From the NCBI GenBank assembly GCA_003139975.1, contig PLHN01000293.1, forward strand, positions 1 through 5,781: DNA of 5,781 bases, read 5' to 3'. The notes below the pieces were generated by a model. The model ran no database searches and was not told the DNA's origin. It saw nothing but the letters and a program-made list of their open reading frames with translations. The stretch comes from Acidobacteriaceae bacterium. Its GTDB lineage: Bacteria; Acidobacteriota; Terriglobia; Terriglobales; Acidobacteriaceae. Numbering within the stretch: the first letter of the stretch is position 1; each line of letters opens with the position of its first letter. Both the position numbers and the translations under genes were made by a program. This document shows, piece after piece, positions 5,743 to 5,781 of this stretch.

Positions 5743-5781
5743 ACTTTCCCCTCTACCAAACGTAAGAATGAATTTCTGATT

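Overview
The window looks like a chromosomal segment from an Acidobacteriota-type bacterium (Koribacter/Terriglobia-like). This is inferred from the gene content: a MutL with a nuclease-type C-terminal motif, GloVer tandem repeats joined to an ASH/choice-of-anchor-D-like domain, a free-standing TonB C-terminal domain protein, and a lipoprotein with a YTL-type Ig-like domain. Base composition is moderately GC-rich. No rRNA, tRNA, CRISPR array, transposase or phage gene was seen.

Layout. Positions 1-1640 (minus) hold the first 546 codons of mutL, whose C-terminus lies beyond the left edge. Upstream of it on the same strand is a possible 72-residue protein (1764-1982) chosen on its strong ribosome binding site. 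The gap 1983-2297 separates minus-strand from plus-strand transcription and contains a perfect TGTGA-N6-TCACA dyad of CRP/FNR type. A small exported TonB-C protein (2298-2660) and a lipoprotein of unknown core function with a C-terminal Ig-like domain (2911-4179) follow on the plus strand. A T-tract terminator candidate and a separate perfect-arm hairpin lie at 4227-4305, between the convergent lipoprotein and GloVer genes.

Positions 4331-5386 (minus) encode an exported GloVer-repeat protein that is split by a single in-frame TAG exactly inside its C-terminal beta-sandwich domain. Its 5' side (5387-5781) is unusual. It carries a 52-codon small ORF with a strong Shine-Dalgarno sequence and a start region rich in inverted repeats. 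After this comes an intrinsic-terminator-like hairpin with nine T residues ending 46 nt before the GloVer start codon. The sequence therefore allows either an independent small transcription unit or conditional termination ahead of the GloVer gene.

Apart from mutL (DNA mismatch repair), the genes appear to encode envelope or exported proteins. No shared pathway can be demonstrated. The points most worth following up are the interrupted GloVer gene, its leader/terminator arrangement, and the CRP-like site. No clearly new defence or mobile system was identified.
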